Of a DNA stretch of 64,000 bases, positions 54,880 to 63,506 are shown in pieces (positions within the stretch are counted from its first letter, which is position 1; each line of letters begins with the position of its first letter). The stretch is from Kitasatospora sp. GP82. Its GTDB lineage: Bacteria > Actinomycetota > Actinomycetes > Streptomycetales > Streptomycetaceae. The stretch spans positions 124,001 through 188,000 of the forward strand of contig NZ_JARZAJ010000007.1 of the NCBI RefSeq assembly GCF_029892105.1. The letters run 5' to 3'. The notes beneath the pieces are model-generated. The model had not been told where the DNA came from and did no database searches. It saw only the letters and a program-made list of their open reading frames with translations. The position numbers and the translations under genes are program-made.

Positions 54880-55144
54880 CGGGCCGTTCCGCGTCGACGG
54901 CATCGTGCGCTCCTTCGTGGCGCCCACCCGGCAGGAGCCGGGCTGTCTGGAGTACCACCTCCACGAGGACCGCGACGAGCCCGGCGTCTTCGTGTTCTAC
55001 GAGGCCTGGCGCAGCCAGGCCGACCTTGACGCCCACCTGGCCCTGCCGCACCTCCACGCCTTCCGGGAGCACCGGATGGACTACCTGGCGAGCGACCTGG
55101 AGATCCGCTTCCTGACGATGCGAAGCCCGTACGGCAGGGCCTAG
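54880..55144 (+). pseudogene. Antibiotic biosynthesis monooxygenase (ABM) family, N-terminally truncated
   Basis: RSFVAPTRQEPGCLEYHLHE, then VFVFYEAWRSQADLDAHLALPHL and FREHRMDYLASDLEIRFL is the C-terminal ~80% of a YgiN/ABM monooxygenase. The first ~20 residues and a plausible start codon are missing; the break adjoins the S9 remnant. Confidence 0.75.
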
Positions 55145-55200
55145 CACTCCAGGACGCCCACCGAGCGGTCAGGACGCCTCGGCCACCGCCGCGCGCCCGC

Positions 55201-55869
55201 TCAGTGCCAGGGCGCGGGACCGGTCCCGGAGGCCCAACCGGCAAGTGCCTGCCGGTCGTACATCCGGATCCCCACCTGCTTGCCGAACGCCAGCGCGGAC
55301 TTGGTGAACACCGACGTGGTGACGACGGCCGCGAGGTGGCCGCCGTGGACGTCCCGGTACGTGCCGTTGACCTTCTGCACATCGGGGGAACCGACCTTGG
55401 TGGTCGGCGCGAACCGCTTGGCCTGGATGACGATCCGCCGCCCGTCCGGGACGGTCGCTATCACGTCGGCCGCCAAGTCCCCGGCACCGCCGACGACCTG
55501 CACATTGCGGCAGCCGTCCCGCTCGCACAGGAACGCCAGCGCCCGCTCGAACTCCTTGTCGTCCATGGTGAGATACCCCGCGATGTGCCGCGACCGTGCG
55601 GCCTGGACCTCCCGAGCCTGCCTGCGCGCCCTGCGCTGCCTGGCGACCACAAGAGCGGCGACCGCAGCCGTCGCTGCCAGCAGCAGCCCGGTGAGCACGG
55701 GATGCTCGGCAATGAACCCGAGGATCGCGGACACCACGGCTATGGCGATGACCGCTCCGACGAGAAGAAGGATGCCGTTGTCCCGAGCGCTTCCAGCCCG
55801 CAGGGCGGTCCGCCTGCGGACGCTGCCGCGCCCGACCGGCGGCCGGTAGGTGCGTCGTCGAGGTGCCAC
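55201..55869 (-). CDS. Membrane-associated Mrr-like restriction endonuclease family protein
   Basis: 222 residues: basic N-terminus, two membrane helices (~35-82), coiled basic linker, then an Mrr_cat-type domain (~115-215) with a PD-(D/E)xK pattern: GGAGDLAADVIATVPDGRRIVIQAKR (Asp of ADV and QxK; cited in part). These membrane-anchored Mrr-like proteins are common in streptomycetes; nuclease activity or target is unproven. GTG start with GGGGGGAT upstream. Confidence 0.8.
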   Translation of the reverse strand: MAPRRRTYRPPVGRGSVRRRTALRAGSARDNGILLLVGAVIAIAVVSAILGFIAEHPVLTGLLLAATAAVAALVVARQRRARRQAREVQAARSRHIAGYLTMDDKEFERALAFLCERDGCRNVQVVGGAGDLAADVIATVPDGRRIVIQAKRFAPTTKVGSPDVQKVNGTYRDVHGGHLAAVVTTSVFTKSALAFGKQVGIRMYDRQALAGWASGTGPAPWH

Positions 55870-56189
55870 GCGATCCCCCCTGGGTCGTGGTGTGCACACG
55901 ATCGTAGAGCGGCAGGCATCCGGCAACCCTGCACTTCCGCAAAAGATCTCCGTCTGCCGGGCCGGGCCACTGCTTGTCGGCGGTGCTCACGCTGTCGGCG
56001 AGAGCGCTGTCTTCAATGTGGAGGCCAGTTCTGACGCACCGTCCGGCATCGGGTCGGCCGGCCCGCCCCAGATGCCGTCCTCGTACTCCTGGGTCTCACC
56101 GAACTCCAGCGGCTCGTCGACGTCCGGGGCCGGGGGAACCCGTCCCCGACGGTTCGGGAACGGGAGGGGCCGGGCAGAGCCGTGGCTGG

Positions 56190-57110
56190 TCAGCCGATGG
56201 GTGCGGTGGGGGTGGACGGGGCGAGGTCCCGGGCGAACTGGGCCCGCAGGACGGGGCCGTAGTCGGGGTGATTGAAGGCGGCGGCGAGCTGGGCCGTCAG
56301 ATAGTCGAGCGGGGAGCCCGTGTCGTACCAGGTCCCGTCGATGACCTGCCCGTACACGGCCCTGCTGGCCGCGTACGCGTTGATGGCGTCGGTCAGGTAC
56401 ACCTCGCCGGTGCGGTGCTCGTACCAGCGGCGGGTCTGCTCGCGCAGCTCGTCGACGATGCCGGGGGTGATGACGTAACCGCCGACCGCCGCGTAGGCCG
56501 ACGGCGCATCGTCGGGCTTCGGCTTCTCGACCAGGCCGGTGATACGGAGTTGGCCGCCGCCGAGGTCCTCCTTGACGACCGGCACACCGTAGCGCACGGA
56601 GTCGGCGGCTTCCATCGGCATGAGGGCGAGAACCGGCGAGTTCGTCGCCTCGTACGCCTTGATGAGCTGCTGGGCGCGCGGCACCTGGGCCACGAACACG
56701 TCGTCGGGCCACATGACGAGGAACGGCTCGTCACCGAAGCGGCGCGCGGCACACAGCACGGGAGTCCCGTTGCCGTACGGGCCGTGTTGGTCGAGGTAGG
56801 TGATGTGACCGAGCCTGGACAGCTCCCCGACCTCCTCGACCGCGTCCGCGTACCCCGGCTTGCCGTCGAGGCGGAGCTGGGCGACGAGGCCCGGGTTCGG
56901 GCGGAAGTGACTCTGGATCAGGTCCTTGTGGTCGGAGACGACGATGGTGATGTCGGTGATGCCGGAGTCGATGAGCTCTCGCACGGTGTGCTCGATCACC
57001 GGCCGGTCACCGACCGGCAGCATCTCCTTCGGCGTGGCCTTCGTCAGGGGCAGGAGGCGGGAGCCGATGCCGGCGGCAGGGATGACCGCCTTGCGAATGG
57101 TGGTGGCCAT
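56190..57110 (-). CDS. galU: UTP-glucose-1-phosphate uridylyltransferase
   Basis: 306 residues with the nucleotidyltransferase signature AGIGSRLLPLTKATPKEMLPV near the N-terminus, and MWPDDVFV, VEKPKPDDAP and WYDTGSPLDYL further on. Makes UDP-glucose for glycogen, trehalose and exopolysaccharide. A palindrome lies 69 bases upstream. Between it and the Mrr-like gene (55870-56189), the minus strand keeps a short coding-like tail (EFGETQEYEDGIWGGPADPM) without a start, perhaps another remnant. Confidence 0.95.
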   Translation of the reverse strand: MATTIRKAVIPAAGIGSRLLPLTKATPKEMLPVGDRPVIEHTVRELIDSGITDITIVVSDHKDLIQSHFRPNPGLVAQLRLDGKPGYADAVEEVGELSRLGHITYLDQHGPYGNGTPVLCAARRFGDEPFLVMWPDDVFVAQVPRAQQLIKAYEATNSPVLALMPMEAADSVRYGVPVVKEDLGGGQLRITGLVEKPKPDDAPSAYAAVGGYVITPGIVDELREQTRRWYEHRTGEVYLTDAINAYAASRAVYGQVIDGTWYDTGSPLDYLTAQLAAAFNHPDYGPVLRAQFARDLAPSTPTAPIG

Positions 57111-57178
57111 TGGATATCTCCCGGGTATCGGAGTGCGCGGCGCCGGGCGTGGCGCAGCGATCCGCCGACGCTACCAAC

Positions 57179-57193
57179 GATCACCATGTGATC
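57179..57193. promoter_or_regulatory. Palindrome upstream of galU
   Basis: GATCAC-CAT-GTGATC, followed directly by another TCAC, in the AT-richer galU upstream region. Candidate operator; the rest of 57111-57425 shows no gene. Confidence 0.45.
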
Positions 57194-57425
57194 ACTATCA
57201 GTTCCGGAACAAGGAGTTGAGCCGAGAGCTTGGCCCATGCCGCCGGGGGCTCCGAGGCGATGTGCCGTGGCGGTCCCTACCGCATGCCGCGCCGTCCAAC
57301 TTCGGACCCGTATGGCTGCGCCACACGACTGACCTGGGCATCCGGGCAGCCGGACATTGTCCCGCCTCCGTATCAAAGCCGCCTCATGTCGTGCCCTTCG
57401 GCAGGACGAGTGGTTGGGTCAAGGT

Positions 57426-57746
57426 GTGAACGATCCTGAACAAGCCTGCCGCCCTTCCAGCAGCCGCACCGACTGGGCCCTCGTGCACCCGCTGCTCACC
57501 GCGCTCAGCCAGGCCGGCGTCCCCATCCGCAGTGGTGACCTCGACCAGCTGCAGCACGCCGCCCACCTCGGCCCCGACTTCGTCCACGCCTTCACCCGCT
57601 GGATCCGCGAAGCCCAGACCGCCACAGCAGCCGCGGTGATTCCAACGGCCCCGCCCCTCCCCGCCCGGCCCGCTGCCCCGTCACCGTCGGCCGAGCTGCA
57701 CGTCCTCGCCCGGCCCCACCGAGGCCGGGAACGCCAGGCGTCCTGA
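57426..57746 (+). CDS. Hypothetical protein
   Basis: 106 residues. The middle part (DWALVHPLLTALSQAGVPI, then DLDQLQHAAHLGPDFVHAFTRW) looks like a real helical fold; the C-terminus is Ala/Pro-rich. GTG start without a clear ribosome-binding site. No family recognised. Confidence 0.5.
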   Translation: MNDPEQACRPSSSRTDWALVHPLLTALSQAGVPIRSGDLDQLQHAAHLGPDFVHAFTRWIREAQTATAAAVIPTAPPLPARPAAPSPSAELHVLARPHRGRERQAS

Positions 57747-57853
57747 CCCCGGGCATCCCGCGTGCCCGCCGACCGGCGGTGCAGCTGCTGCATCCCCAGC
57801 CCGGTCGGGCCTTACGGCACGTCAGCCGCGCGGCGGTTCCCCGGGAGGGGAAG

Positions 57854-58090
57854 TCACGCCTCCGGCAGCTCCCAGAAGGGTCCGTGCCGTCCCACCCGCG
57901 CGAAGTAGGCTGCGGCGGACGAGGGGTCGCGCCGGGTGTAGCCGCGGCTCACAGGTGTCGGCCAGCAGCGGGACGACTCGCGGTAGTCCGTTCGATCACC
58001 GGGCCAGCCGTGGAGCAGGATCACCGGGTCCCCGGAGCCGGAACGGTCATGGCCGAGCCGGAACCCGTCGATCGGTTCGCTTCGGGGCAT
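57854..58090 (-). pseudogene. Alpha/beta hydrolase remnant with internal deletion
   Basis: The N-terminal start of an alpha/beta hydrolase (GFRLGHDRSGSGDPVILLHG, WPGDRTDYRE) is joined within ~15 codons to what looks like a C-terminal end (SSAAAYFARVGRHGPFWELPEA). The nucleophile and His regions, normally ~180 residues, are gone. Confidence 0.65.
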
Positions 58091-58218
58091 CCCCACCTCC
58101 GGGCACCGTCCTCGCACCGGCCGAACCGCTCATGACGATTCCGCTCATGACACGAGCATCTCGCAGGCTCGCGGCCGCCGTTACCCACTTCGTACCCGGG
58201 GGTGGAGCATCACGCGGG

Positions 58219-59244
58219 TCAGTAGGGGCGGGCGCGAGAGCGCAGGGGCTCCGCGAGTTGCGACGCCTGGGACTTGGGGAACGTCACGTGGTCCGGATCG
58301 CCTGCGGACGTGTAGCGGCCGGCGGGATTCTCCGCCAGTCTGTCGAGCCATACGGTGGATCCGAACTGGGCCTCCGGACCGGTGGCCGCCTCGGAGCGGA
58401 TGCGCGGGATCGCGGCCGGGTCGAAGGCGCCGTCGAACGGCGAGCGGGACGGGTTGGCCCCCACGAGGTACACGCCGCGATGCTGGTAGGCCACTCCGCC
58501 GGCACCGCCCTGCACGGCGAGTGAGCCGGGCTTGGGCATCACCCCGTAGGGCAGGGCCAGGGAGTGCACGGACATACCCGGGACGGCCTTGGTGATCTCC
58601 GTCTGTTCGCTCGCGATCGCCTCCTGCACACCGGCCGGGTCGAGGGTGGCCAGGTTGGAGTGGTGGAGCGTGTGGTTTCCGACCTCGAAGCCGTGCTGCG
58701 TCAACCAGGTGAGAGCCTTGGTGGCGCCGGTGACGGAGAAAGGCGATCCGTTGACGAAGAAGGTGGCGGTGGCACGGAAGGAGGGGTGCGCCTTCGACAC
58801 GTCCAGCAGGATCCCCAGCGCGCTGTCGGGCGTGGGATCACCCTTCGGATCCAGCTGGACCTGGCTGTTGGTGGAATCGTCAAAGGTCAGTACGACAGGG
58901 TGGGTACCCGCTGGGATGTCGATCCGGCCGCTGGTGAACTCCCCCGCGGTGATGGGCACGTAGTTCTCCCGGGCGAGCCGCTCCAGCTCGGCGCGGAAGT
59001 CCGCCGGGGTGCGGTCGTAGACGCTCGCCGGGTGGTCACTGAATTGGTGGTACATCAGGACCGGAACGCTGCCCAGCTCGTTGGCCTGCACGGACGCAGG
59101 CTGCTGTGGTGCGGGCGGCGCGGTGCCGACCGCCGCTGCCGACGAGGCGGGTACGGACGCGGAACCGTCGTGAGCCTGCTCCGCGCACGAGGTGGCTGCC
59201 AGGAGGAGACCCACGGCGGACAGGAGCACGGTGGAGCGGCGCAT
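58219..59244 (-). CDS. Lipoprotein polysaccharide deacetylase
   Basis: 341 residues. Lipobox ending at Cys20 (LLAATSC). NodB-type deacetylase domain: catalytic/metal motif TFDDS (120-124) and metal-binding HTLHH (191-195), plus VPVLMYHQF typical of the PgaB/IcaB branch acting on poly-N-acetylglucosamine-like polymers. Divergent from the DUF4015-type glycosidase gene; the pair suggests extracellular polysaccharide processing. Confidence 0.9.
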   Translation of the reverse strand: MRRSTVLLSAVGLLLAATSCAEQAHDGSASVPASSAAAVGTAPPAPQQPASVQANELGSVPVLMYHQFSDHPASVYDRTPADFRAELERLARENYVPITAGEFTSGRIDIPAGTHPVVLTFDDSTNSQVQLDPKGDPTPDSALGILLDVSKAHPSFRATATFFVNGSPFSVTGATKALTWLTQHGFEVGNHTLHHSNLATLDPAGVQEAIASEQTEITKAVPGMSVHSLALPYGVMPKPGSLAVQGGAGGVAYQHRGVYLVGANPSRSPFDGAFDPAAIPRIRSEAATGPEAQFGSTVWLDRLAENPAGRYTSAGDPDHVTFPKSQASQLAEPLRSRARPY

Positions 59245-59504
59245 GGGACCTCCAGGTCACGGTGGCTGCCATCAGCGTCACCGCGGTGGAACGGGTACGC
59301 ACCCTCGGCGGTCCAAGCAGCCCAACGGCTGACCTGAACGAGGGACGGCGGGCTCCCCGCAGGCACCGGAGGCACGGGCAGCCGATCGAGGCCCGCCCGG
59401 ACTGGGTGAAAAGCAGTCAGCTGGCGCGTTGTCGCGTTGCGGAGGCAAGCATATTGAGGGACATATAGGAGAAATCCCTCCATCAAGTGACAGGCGGTAC
59501 CTCC

Positions 59505-61169
59505 ATGTGCCCCTCGTTCGCCAGCGGTACCTCTCCGGGAAGGCGGTCCTTTCGGCGGATCCGCAGGATCTGTCTACGGGGGAAGCGCGCTCTCCTCCGG
59601 TCGCGCAAGAGCCGGCTGGCGCTGGCCACAGGGATCGCCGTGGCCTGCGCGGCCCTGGGCGCATTCGCGCTGGGCACCCCCTCCGCCGGGATCCACCTGC
59701 AAGGAGTCCGCGACAACGAGTGGCTGAACGCGGCCACCGCCAAGTCCCTCGACCTGGTTGTCACCGCCGACGACGATTCCGCGCTGGACACGCTCAAGGT
59801 CACGCTCGACGGCAGACCCGTACCCGCGCACAGACAGGACGGCAAGCTCCATGTGCAGCCACCCGCCCTGGCCGATGGACAGCACCGGCTCTCCCTCCGG
59901 AGCGAGGGCCCGTTGCCGTTCACCGGAACGACCGTCTCACGGACCTTCACCATCGCCACCACCTCGCCCGTCCTGCAGCTGGACAAGGTCACGGCCACGC
60001 GGCCCCATACGCCCGTCACCGTCCACGGCACCGCCAAGGATGCCGCCCGGGTCGAGGTCAACGGCATCACGGCGCCGGTGGGCCCCCACGGCACGTTCTC
60101 GGTGACCGTGGCCGACCCCCCGCCGCTGGTCAAGGTCATCGCCTCCGACCGCGCGGGCAACACCGCCACCGACGAAGTCCACCTCGCGAGAGTCCACCCG
60201 CTGCTCCGCGCGGCACACCTCACCGCCATCGGGTGGACGTCGGACGTGCTGCGCAACGGAATCCTCGACCTGATCCAGCAGAAGAAGCTCAACGCGGTGG
60301 AACTGGACATCAAGGACGAGAACGGGGAGATCGGCTACGCGTCGCAGGTGCCGCTGGCCAAGGAGATCGGCGCCGTCAAGGGCTACTACGACGCCCGCGC
60401 GACCATCGACGCGCTGCACAAGGCGGGGGCCCAGGTGGTCGGACGCATCGTCGCCTTCCGCGACCCGATCCTTGCCACCGCCTCGTGGCAGCAGGGCCAC
60501 CACGAGCGCGTGGTCCAGACACCCGGCGGCGAGGCGTACCACGGGGGCAACTACGGCCAGCTCGCCTTCACCAACTTCGCCGACCGCACCGTCCGCGACT
60601 ACAACCAGGACCTCGCCGCCGAGGCGGCCGGGCTGGGATTCGACGACATCCTCTACGACTACGTGCGCCGCCCCGACGGCCCGTTGCCGACCATGGTGTT
60701 CCCCACCCTGGGCAGTACCACCCCGGAGCAGAGCATTGCGGACTTCGTGGCCGAGACCCGGAGCAGGATCAGCGACAAGGGCACCTTCCTGGGCGTGTCG
60801 GTCTTCGGTATCGCGGCGACTCGCCCGAACGAAATCGCCCAGGAGATCGGCGCCCTGGCCAAGGAGGTCGACTACATCGCCCCCATGGTCTACCCGTCGC
60901 ACTGGGGACCCGGTGAGTACAACGTTCCCGACCCCAACTCCCACCCGTACGACATCGTTCAGCGCTCCCTGGCCGACTTCGCCCGCAAGACCGACGGCAC
61001 CCAGGCCCAGGTGATCCCGTGGCTGCAGGACTTCTCGCTGGGCGTCCACTACGGGCCCAGGGAGGTCGCGGACCAGATCCAGGCCGCAGCCCACGACGGT
61101 ATGCCGTCGTTCCTCCTGTGGAACGCAGGTGCCCGCTACCAGGGCGAGGCGCTTTCCATCATCCCCTAG
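59505..61169 (+). CDS. DUF4015-type putative glycoside hydrolase
   Basis: 554 residues. Basic N-terminus with one membrane anchor (SRLALATGIAVACAALGAFAL, cited in part), an Ig-like/bacterial cadherin-type beta domain (~60-220: DNEWLNAATAKSLDLVVTAD ... VKVIASDRAGNTA), then a TIM-barrel DUF4015 domain (LNAVELDIKDENGEIGY, GRIVAFRDPIL, GFDDILYDYVRRPDG, VDYIAPMVYPSHWGPG). Candidate acidic residues are Asp in DIKDENG and DYVRRPD. Start at ATG with AGGCGG upstream; GTG 59487 is an alternative. The neighbour deacetylase supports a role on exopolysaccharide. Confidence 0.88.
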   Translation: MCPSFASGTSPGRRSFRRIRRICLRGKRALLRSRKSRLALATGIAVACAALGAFALGTPSAGIHLQGVRDNEWLNAATAKSLDLVVTADDDSALDTLKVTLDGRPVPAHRQDGKLHVQPPALADGQHRLSLRSEGPLPFTGTTVSRTFTIATTSPVLQLDKVTATRPHTPVTVHGTAKDAARVEVNGITAPVGPHGTFSVTVADPPPLVKVIASDRAGNTATDEVHLARVHPLLRAAHLTAIGWTSDVLRNGILDLIQQKKLNAVELDIKDENGEIGYASQVPLAKEIGAVKGYYDARATIDALHKAGAQVVGRIVAFRDPILATASWQQGHHERVVQTPGGEAYHGGNYGQLAFTNFADRTVRDYNQDLAAEAAGLGFDDILYDYVRRPDGPLPTMVFPTLGSTTPEQSIADFVAETRSRISDKGTFLGVSVFGIAATRPNEIAQEIGALAKEVDYIAPMVYPSHWGPGEYNVPDPNSHPYDIVQRSLADFARKTDGTQAQVIPWLQDFSLGVHYGPREVADQIQAAAHDGMPSFLLWNAGARYQGEALSIIP

Positions 61170-61289
61170 TCCCGGCCCCTCGTGACGGCCCGTCATCGCC
61201 ACGGGCGGGACACCGTGTCACCCCCGCTGCCGATCAGTGCGTGACACCGGGCAGGACCGCCGGTCGAGCCGGCAGGGCGGCCGTGCGGG

Positions 61290-61468
61290 CCAAACTCGCC
61301 GTCCCGGTCGAGATCCCTCAGGACGGCAGCGGCAGCGAGCGGCTTCCACGCCGAGCACATCGGGAAGCGTTCGTCCGCGCGGTGCAGCACGGTCCTGCCC
61401 GTGGCCGTGTTGCGGGCGAACGCCCCGAGACGGGCACAGTGTTCGCGCTCAAGCCGGTGCGACTGCAC
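61290..61468 (-). pseudogene. Class A beta-lactamase remnant
   Basis: Reads [40 protein letters not shown] and [11 protein letters not shown]: the N-terminal mature part of a class A beta-lactamase with the catalytic S-x-x-K (Ser-Ala-Trp-Lys). Signal peptide and everything after ~60 residues are lost. No other gene is visible in 61170-61736. Confidence 0.8.
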
Positions 61469-61736
61469 GGTGATCTCGTCGCCGTCCGGCGTCGACGCGT
61501 AGACCCTTCCGCCCGCGGGGACAGCGGCGGCTCGTCCCGGGCCGACATGCGGGAGGCGAACAAGCGCTGGCAGGCGGTGATCCGCTCGCCCCGCTTCCCG
61601 CGCGGGGCATGCCGCTATGCCGCGGTGCGTACGAGCGCGTCAACCCGGCCTGGTTGGCGCCGGCGGCGGCCTGCCGGCCCGACAGGCAGTTGTCCGTCAG
61701 GCCGGGCGGGCGGCGCGCCTGCCGTACGCGGGTGGG

Positions 61737-62870
61737 TCAACCGGTCCGGGTGGCCTTGGCGCCCCAGCGGTGTTCGACCTTGGCGAGACGCCAGTAGGCC
61801 AGGGCTGCGGCCCACACCACGACGAACAGTCCGACGATGATGAATCCCACGTTGTTGAGGTCGATGCCGGAGATCCAGGTGCTCACGGGGTCGGTCAGGT
61901 TGAGCTGGTCGTGCAGGACGCCGACCAGTTCGATGGTGCCGATGAGGAAGGCGACGGCGATGGACAGGCCGGTGATGGTGAGGTTGTAGTAGACCTTGCG
62001 GGCGGGGTTGGAGAACGCCCAGTGGTAGGCGAAGTTCATGAAGGTGCCGTCGAGCGTGTCGAACAGGCTCATGCCGGCCGCGAAGAGCAGCGGCAGGCAG
62101 AGGATCCCGTACCAGGGCAGGCCGGCGGCGGCGCCGGAACCGGCCATGACCATCAGGGTGACCTCGGTGGCGGTGTCGAAGCCGATGCCGAAGAGCAGGC
62201 CGATGGGAAACATCTGGCCGGGGCGGGTGATGGACTTGGTGAGCCGCCCGAGGATGCGGTTCATGAAGCCGCGGTTGTCGAGGTGCTTCTCCAGCTCGTG
62301 CTCGTCGAACTGGCCGGCGCGCATGGCCTTGAACACCCGGTGGATCCCGGCCAGGGAGACCAGGTTGAGGGCGGCGATGAGGTAGAGGAAGCCGCCGGAG
62401 ACGCTGGTGCTGACGACGCCCAGGGCCTTGTGGGCGCTGGAGTCGTCGTTGGTGAGGGTGCCGACGACCTTGGCGCCGGTGGCGACCAGACCGGCCAGGA
62501 CGACGACGATGCTGGAGTGGCCGAGCGCGAACCAGAAGCCGACCGAGATGGGACGCTTGCCGTCGGCCATCAGCTTGCGGGTGGTGTTGTCGATGGCCGC
62601 GATGTGGTCGGCGTCGAAGGCGTGGCGCATTCCCAGGGTGTAGGCGGTGATGCCGAGTCCGAGGCCGAAGACCTGGTTGCCGACCGAGTAGTGGTGCGGG
62701 GCGACCATCGCGATCAGGATGGTGAAGGCCGCCACGTGCATGACCGTGATCACGGTCATCAGGCCACCGGTGCGGATCCAGTCCTTTCGCTCCCAGCGGA
62801 GCGGCGTCACCGCCATGGGTCTGGGAGCGGGTGCGGGCGCGGTCAGTGAAGCGTTTTCGGGCAGGGTCAT
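61737..62870 (-). CDS. Nickel/cobalt transporter (NiCoT family)
   Basis: 377 residues with eight membrane segments and the NiCoT signature RHAFDADHI (HX4DH: His83, Asp88-His89), followed by GFWFALGHSSIVV and a long cytoplasmic loop. HoxN/NixA-type permease for Ni2+ or Co2+. The cobalamin riboswitch just upstream points to cobalt uptake for vitamin B12 synthesis. Confidence 0.93.
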   Translation of the reverse strand: MTLPENASLTAPAPAPRPMAVTPLRWERKDWIRTGGLMTVITVMHVAAFTILIAMVAPHHYSVGNQVFGLGLGITAYTLGMRHAFDADHIAAIDNTTRKLMADGKRPISVGFWFALGHSSIVVVLAGLVATGAKVVGTLTNDDSSAHKALGVVSTSVSGGFLYLIAALNLVSLAGIHRVFKAMRAGQFDEHELEKHLDNRGFMNRILGRLTKSITRPGQMFPIGLLFGIGFDTATEVTLMVMAGSGAAAGLPWYGILCLPLLFAAGMSLFDTLDGTFMNFAYHWAFSNPARKVYYNLTITGLSIAVAFLIGTIELVGVLHDQLNLTDPVSTWISGIDLNNVGFIIVGLFVVVWAAALAYWRLAKVEHRWGAKATRTG

Positions 62871-62914
62871 TTCGGGGCAGCCTCTCCAGCACCTCGTGGA
62901 TGGTCATCGTGCGG

Positions 62915-63120
62915 TGCCGTGGCCGGTCTCCTGGCTGACGGGTCGAACATCCTGCACCCGGCCTTCCCAGGCGCGTATTCGACGCCCAGTGACCGCCCGC
63001 ACTCTCGCGCGGGGGTGGTGCGAGGACTTCCCGATCACAGTGGCGAGGGCCGCTCCGGACTATGTGACGAGCACAGCACACCGGTCTTCCCGAACACCAC
63101 GGCGGAGAACACCGTAGGGG
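62915..63120 (-). promoter_or_regulatory. Cobalamin (B12) riboswitch
   Basis: On the minus strand: GGGAAGACCGGTG, then a variable arm, GCCACTGTGA (63035-63044) and, near the 3' end, the B12 box AGCCAGGAGACCGGCC (62921-62936). These are the conserved core elements of adenosylcobalamin riboswitches, in the right order and ~45 bases upstream of the transporter start. High B12 should switch the transporter off. Limits are approximate. Confidence 0.88.
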
Positions 63121-63199
63121 GTCGGCCGTCCGGTCCACAAGACTGCACAGCTGCGCAGGTATTGTCAGATCCTTTGGAGGCACAGGAAGGAATGGGACC

Positions 63200-63402
63200 A
63201 TGAATCCGGTCCCGGCGGATCGCGCGCGAAACCCGGAATTGCCTTGCCGAGCTGGAGGATCCCGCTGCGGCACCAGCTCGCACTGGGCGACAATCGTCGG
63301 GTGGCCGAAGCCGGTGTGGTGCACGTTTTCCGCTCGCGCGTCCGGCTCACCGCTGGATGTGCACGTGGACAACACGAAGGCGTCCGGTGGGTTCATCCGC
63401 AC
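63200..63402 (-). pseudogene. Possible pyridoxamine-phosphate-oxidase-like remnant
   Basis: The minus strand starts MRMNPPDAFVLSTCTSSGEP, then DARAENVHHTGFGHP, which resembles the N-terminal strand-turn of PNPOx-family proteins (AMVLSTVDADGxPxAR). Similarity stops after ~35 residues and the frame runs into the transporter leader. Low confidence; the plus-strand frame from 63200 is not convincing either. Confidence 0.3.
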
Positions 63403-63506
63403 GTACCCCGGCTGGCTCGCGCGGGCTGCGTGGGAAGGAGCCGGGCGGGTAGCTGCGGCCGCGCTCCAGCACGAGCGTGCGAAGGCCGGCCTGGGAGGCC
63501 GTTCGC

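Noticed and set aside
61615..63402. Long minus-strand frame over the transporter and riboswitch
   Set aside because: Out of frame with the NiCoT transporter, whose HX4DH motif and helices are clear.
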